A DNA stretch of 64,000 nucleotides from contig DASPTQ010000073.1 in assembly GCA_035623335.1 (NCBI GenBank), positions 1-64,000 of the forward strand. The letters run 5' to 3'. Of the stretch, positions 60,352 through 64,000 are shown one piece after another. Origin of the DNA: JAFAGX01 sp035623335. Its GTDB lineage: Bacteria > Acidobacteriota > Terriglobia > Terriglobales > Acidobacteriaceae. Position 1 is the stretch's first letter; every line of letters starts with the position of its first letter. Under the pieces are notes generated by a model, which did no database searches, was not told where the DNA came from, and was given only the letters and a program-made list of their open reading frames with translations. A program made the translations under genes and the position numbers.

Positions 60352-63012
60352 CTACTTTCTCACGGCGTTGACAGGTTGTTCCTCTCTGGCTAATTCGGTG
60401 CGATATTTGGCAGCCTTTTCTGGCTGCTTCAAGGCATCATACTCGGCTGCCAAGTCCTTGCGCGCTGCACGGAGATAGCTCGTCCCAGGATTAGCTTGTT
60501 TCATCAAGTTCTCATAACCCGCCAGGCTCTCCATCTCGGCCTCGGCATACCGATTCTCGCGCAACAACGTCCGCCCTAGCTTGATGTGCGCAACGCCGGT
60601 ATTCACGTTGTCTGGGGACAGCGTTTCGGTAAAACGACGAACCACATCGCGGAAAAGTTGTTCGGCGAGAGCGTACTCTCTCTTGTTCAAATAGGTATAG
60701 GCCAGATTCGACAGCGCGATCGCGACCAGATAATGATGGTCGCCATAAATCGCGCGGTAGATTTCTGTGACACGGCGGAATTGCTTCTCGGCCTCGTCGT
60801 AATTATCCTGCATCGAGGCTGCATTCCCCAGCTCGTTCACGACTTCCGCAACGGTCGGGTGGATTGGTCCAAAAACATGCTCTTGAATGGCAACAGCTTG
60901 TTGCAGCATAGCCGTCGCCTCCTCAAACTTGTTCTGGAACAAGAGAGCGCGGCCAAGAGCAGTGAGATCTGCGGCGGTCTTTGGATGGTTAATACCGTAG
61001 TATGACTGCGTAATGTCAAGGGCCTGACGGCAAAACTTTTCTGCTTCACCGTAGTAACCCATGTCCTGTTGCACCGCACCAAGGCTGAAAAGATCGTTCG
61101 CGACCAGCGGGTGCCTCAGGCCGTAGAGCTGGCGATGCATTTCGAGCACGCGCCGGAATAGCGGATCCGCAATCTGGTAGTGGCCTGCCTCATAGTGCGC
61201 GCTAGCCAGTTCAGACAGGCTGTTCGCCAGACCCGCGGTCGCTTGCGTCCCACCGCCCGACTGCACACGAACGGCCTCATCGAGTATCCGGATCGCTTGA
61301 TCATAGTTACCTCGCGAGGCCAACACAGCACCCAGTGCAGTTTCCGCACTCAATGTTGCCGCGTCACCGCTTGGGAGGCTGTGCCTCTCGATGTCCAAAC
61401 CTTGGCGGATCAACTTCTCCGCCTCCTCATATTGCGCCTGGTCGGAACGCAACTGCCCTAGGGAAACTAAGCTTTCCGCCGCCTCGCTGCTGTTTTGGCC
61501 GAATAATTGCCGGCGCCGGTCAAACGCTTGTTGCAACAGCGTATCGGCGCGATCAAGTTTGCCAAGTTTCTGATAAATGCTGCCTAAAGTTTCGTATAAA
61601 TCAGCCTGCACTCGAGGGTCGGAATTGAGCGCCTGTGCCTGTTGCACGCCCCGGTCGATCATGGTGATGACCTTCATGTCCGCGGCGGGCCCCGCTGCCT
61701 CGTCACCACCTTGGAAGAGATTCATCATGAACTGCTGGATGCGCTGGGTCTGGGCTGCCTCAGCCTGCGCCAAATTTCGCGCTCTCGTCAGACGCACGGT
61801 GAAGAAAACAATCAAACCCACGACGGTAACGAGCACCAAGGCAGTTGCGATTACCGGCCGCCGATTGCGGCGAACAAACTTGCCGATCCGATACCCGAGA
61901 GCGTCGGCCCGGGCTTCCAGCGCCTCACCCGCCAAAAAATGGTCCACGTCACGAATCAGCGCTTCCACCGAGCTATACCGTCGCTGCAGCTCTTTGTGCA
62001 TCGCTGTGAGACAAAGCACGTCGATGTCAGACCAGGAAGCGTTGTGTACAGGTGGGATTCTTGCCTTCGCCGCTGTCCGTTTCGCTGCTACTGAAGGCTT
62101 GCCGGGCTCATGCTCTGTGATGACGGTTGCTGCTTCCGCGGGTGTCAAATTGGAAAGATCGAAGGGAAGCTGGCCGGTAAGCAGTTCGTACAGAATCACA
62201 CCCAGGGAGTACACGTCGGTCTGAATTCCCACTCGGTCACCCCGAATCTGCTCTGGCGAAGCGTAAGCGGGAGTCATCAGGCGCAAACCGGTCCTGGTTT
62301 GATCAATTGGAACATCCAGGCCCTCCATCTGCTTGGCAATGCCGAAATCAAGCAGGCGAATGGTTCCGTCGTTCTTGACCAAAATGTTTGAAGGCTTCAA
62401 GTCCCGGTGGATGACGGCATTGCTGTGCGCGTATTGCACCGCTTCGCAAACCGAGCGGAAGAGTTGCAACCGTTCTTCCAGAGAACATTGATGCTTCCCG
62501 CAATATTCCGTGAGGGCAACGCCGTCCACCCGCTCCATCACGAACCACGGAGTCCCATCTGGTAGTGTGTCCGCATCGTAAAGTTGCGCGATAGACGGAT
62601 GATTCAGTTGCGCCAGCGTGCGTTGTTCTCTGGCAAAGCGTTCGCGGCGCGACGGAGACAGCCATGCATCGCGTAGGACCTTGATCGCCACCTGATTCCC
62701 CAGATCGCCGCGCTCCGCCAGATAAACCACCCCCATACCGCCTTCACCCAAGACGCCGAGAATTCGATACGGCCCAAAATCTTCGACACGGAAGTCGCCG
62801 CGAACGGCCAGCGTCTGATGGGCGACGTCCGCAAGTTTGCGATCAAGCAGAGAGTTGCCTGCGGAATCCTCTTCGAGCATGGCCATCACCTCCGATGCCA
62901 GTTCGGCATCGTCACCGCAGGCAGCATTGAGAAAACTTCGCCGTTGCGACTGGGGCAGTTCGGTTGCGTCATGGAACAGACTTTGGATACGCTGCCAGCG
63001 TGTCTTGTCCAT
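60352..63012 (-). CDS. Ser/Thr kinase with TPR array, ECF partner
   Basis: ATG 63012 gives 886 residues and sits 22 nt after the ECF stop; the frame remains open upstream only by overlap with that gene. The N-terminal extension (1-60, WQRIQSLFHDATELPQSQRR) resembles that of the kinase at 34427: WQRI, R24, F27-L28, A31-C32, D35 and V42 coincide. The kinase domain (about 80-345) has GEGGMGVVYLAERG, Lys111, Asp204 in HRDLKPSN and DFG 222-224. A membrane helix (about 385-407) precedes about ten TPRs (about 430-870), such as AESLVSLGQLRSDQAQYEEA. It is presumably the activator of the preceding sigma factor. Confidence 0.92.
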   Translation of the reverse strand: MDKTRWQRIQSLFHDATELPQSQRRSFLNAACGDDAELASEVMAMLEEDSAGNSLLDRKLADVAHQTLAVRGDFRVEDFGPYRILGVLGEGGMGVVYLAERGDLGNQVAIKVLRDAWLSPSRRERFAREQRTLAQLNHPSIAQLYDADTLPDGTPWFVMERVDGVALTEYCGKHQCSLEERLQLFRSVCEAVQYAHSNAVIHRDLKPSNILVKNDGTIRLLDFGIAKQMEGLDVPIDQTRTGLRLMTPAYASPEQIRGDRVGIQTDVYSLGVILYELLTGQLPFDLSNLTPAEAATVITEHEPGKPSVAAKRTAAKARIPPVHNASWSDIDVLCLTAMHKELQRRYSSVEALIRDVDHFLAGEALEARADALGYRIGKFVRRNRRPVIATALVLVTVVGLIVFFTVRLTRARNLAQAEAAQTQRIQQFMMNLFQGGDEAAGPAADMKVITMIDRGVQQAQALNSDPRVQADLYETLGSIYQKLGKLDRADTLLQQAFDRRRQLFGQNSSEAAESLVSLGQLRSDQAQYEEAEKLIRQGLDIERHSLPSGDAATLSAETALGAVLASRGNYDQAIRILDEAVRVQSGGGTQATAGLANSLSELASAHYEAGHYQIADPLFRRVLEMHRQLYGLRHPLVANDLFSLGAVQQDMGYYGEAEKFCRQALDITQSYYGINHPKTAADLTALGRALLFQNKFEEATAMLQQAVAIQEHVFGPIHPTVAEVVNELGNAASMQDNYDEAEKQFRRVTEIYRAIYGDHHYLVAIALSNLAYTYLNKREYALAEQLFRDVVRRFTETLSPDNVNTGVAHIKLGRTLLRENRYAEAEMESLAGYENLMKQANPGTSYLRAARKDLAAEYDALKQPEKAAKYRTELAREEQPVNAVRK

Positions 63013-63034
63013 TTTCCGTTTTCCATGCCGAAGT

Positions 63035-63613
63035 TCAGGAAGCCTTGCTGAGCCTGTGACCCAACCAGGCTTTGGCCGCGCGCCAGTCGCGCAAAATCGT
63101 GGCTTCAGAAATCCCGAGCAGTTCGGCAATCTCCGCCGTCTCAAATCCGCCAAAGAAACGGCTCTCGACGATCGTGGCCTGCCGCGGCTCAAGGTGGGCC
63201 AGTTCGTCTAACGCCGCATTCAGCCCCAGCAGGTCGTGGCTGGTGGTGAGAACCGTGTGCAACGACTCGTCAAAGGTGATGAGCGGAGGTTCTGCGCCGC
63301 CTCGCTTGCCCGATTTTCTCCTGCGAGCGGCCTCAACCAAAAGCTGGCGCATGGCGCGCGCAGCGACCCGTTTGAAATGCAGCGGTGAAGCAGCGGTGAC
63401 GCCCGGCGAACCAGCCAGTTTCAGCCAAGCTTCGTTCACTAAGGCCGTGGGATTCAGCGTGCTGCTGCGGTCACCCCGCTTCACGCTCGAAGCCAGGCGG
63501 CGCAGTTCTTCGTAAGTCAGGCTGAACAGATCGTCCAAGGCCTGTCGTTTCTCCGGGCTTCCGGCTGCATCGCGTGGCGGTAATGCTGAAGCTCTCAAAT
63601 TTTGCAGCGGCAT
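63035..63613 (-). CDS. Kinase-linked ECF sigma factor (TIGR02999-like)
   Basis: ATG 63613 is chosen over TTG 63640 because GGGAA precedes it and the TTG has no site. The 192-residue protein has region 2 and region 4 (ATIVESRFFGGFETAEIAEL, recognition helix ISEATILRDWRAAKAWLG). As in the ECF at 33856, region 2.2 lacks the acidic patch and reads TLNPTALVNEAWL, with Thr52 and Thr56 at equivalent places. The kinase gene follows after 22 nt on the same strand. Both pairs thus share the same order and motif although they are 26 kb apart and on opposite strands. Confidence 0.88.
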   Translation of the reverse strand: MPLQNLRASALPPRDAAGSPEKRQALDDLFSLTYEELRRLASSVKRGDRSSTLNPTALVNEAWLKLAGSPGVTAASPLHFKRVAARAMRQLLVEAARRRKSGKRGGAEPPLITFDESLHTVLTTSHDLLGLNAALDELAHLEPRQATIVESRFFGGFETAEIAELLGISEATILRDWRAAKAWLGHRLSKAS

Positions 63614-63766
63614 GACGGTTTTTCCCGACTTCTTACGCAATGCGAGGTGAGAACAGCACGACGGCGCTCGGGGAGGGCGGGAACCCCCTTGGGGTTATTC
63701 CCGGGAAATCCTAGCACTGAGACGTAGCTCCTACAACCATTTTCAGCAATAGAGCCGAGAGGAAAT

Positions 63767-64000
63767 GTGAAGAAGCGAGGCAAAATCTTGCGGGATACCA
63801 CGACAGGGCCCGGTCTGCTGATCCTCGAAGGACAGCAATTTTCGTTTTCCGTGCCGGGCACCTGGAGATCGAAGCAACCGCCTGCACCCGGAATGTCTGT
63901 GGAAGTGGAATTCGGGTCGGCAGGAGAAATCCTGGCGATTCAGCCGATTTCCGAGATCCAAATTGCCAGGATTGAGGGCAGGGGGGCACGGATTTTTGGC
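63767..64000 (+). CDS. Hypothetical small-domain protein, start only (3' end outside window)
   Basis: GTG 63767 follows GAGAGGAA by about 4 nt, and the frame stays open for 78 codons to the window edge. The start KKRGKILRDTTTGPGLLILE and the following FSFSVPGTWRSKQPPAPGMS then VEVEFGSAGEILAI look like a small beta-barrel domain similar to those at the N-terminus of some TM2-type or cold-shock-like proteins. It is divergent from the ECF gene, with 150 nt between. The assignment of a family is tentative. Confidence 0.6.
   Translation, partial: MKKRGKILRDTTTGPGLLILEGQQFSFSVPGTWRSKQPPAPGMSVEVEFGSAGEILAIQPISEIQIARIEGRGARIFG

Overview
The window looks like a chromosome segment of a soil-type Acidobacteriota (Terriglobia/Koribacter-like). 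This is inferred from gene content: an ADOP-type ABC permease behind a PadR regulator, an Oar-like TonB receptor with a carboxypeptidase-regulatory N-terminus, a VWFA protein of the acidobacterial type, four Hanks-type Ser/Thr kinases with TolB/WD40 or TPR tails, ECF sigma factors of the kinase-linked kind, LssY_C and DUF5818-like secreted proteins. Base composition is moderately GC-rich throughout. No rRNA, complete tRNA, transposase or CRISPR array was seen.

Layout. 1-9.3 kb: a truncated LVIVD-like propeller, a degenerate receiver domain, a GH63-like glucosidase followed by a BASS-type transporter, a DUF4239 membrane protein, an LssY_C protein, and a possible permuted papain-like protein beside an FG-GAP remnant. 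9.8-17.4 kb: PadR-ADOP permease with two operator-like inverted repeats, a membrane protein, a GNAT acetyltransferase and an Oar-like receptor. 17.9-24.8 kb: a kinase with a near-leaderless start, a frameshifted alpha-2-macroglobulin-like remnant, a compact porin / c-type cytochrome / CuA-like cupredoxin / DUF5818 operon, and an RsbRD-like protein. 25.5-33.6 kb: membrane proteins, a decayed beta-carbonic anhydrase and a 1011-residue YncE/phosphoesterase. 33.9-46 kb: an ECF-kinase pair, an MBL-rhodanese enzyme, a four-PAS histidine kinase, a second DUF4239 protein, a broken SYLF gene and another near-leaderless kinase. 46.2-51.9 kb: a CehA/McbA-like protein and a sigma / anti-sigma / ABC ATPase / ABC permease operon. 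52-57.4 kb: probable start of a genomic island, marked by a 3' fragment of tRNA-Ser, with a sulfatase, a DUF1254 protein, a decayed gene and an excisionase-like HTH gene. 58-64 kb: a VWFA protein with a small secreted partner, a second ECF-kinase pair on the minus strand, and the start of a further gene.

How the parts work together. Signalling dominates. Two kinases are paired with ECF factors that lack the usual acidic patch in sigma region 2.2 and carry a shared T-L-x-x-T-A-L-V motif, which fits activation by phosphorylation; both of these kinases carry a shared N-terminal extension missing from the two solitary kinases. A third ECF factor keeps the acidic patch and has a conventional zinc anti-sigma factor, and its operon drives an ABC exporter. 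The porin-cytochrome-cupredoxin operon is the best candidate for an undescribed envelope redox module. At least five recognisable genes are decaying, so the segment is undergoing loss as well as acquisition.
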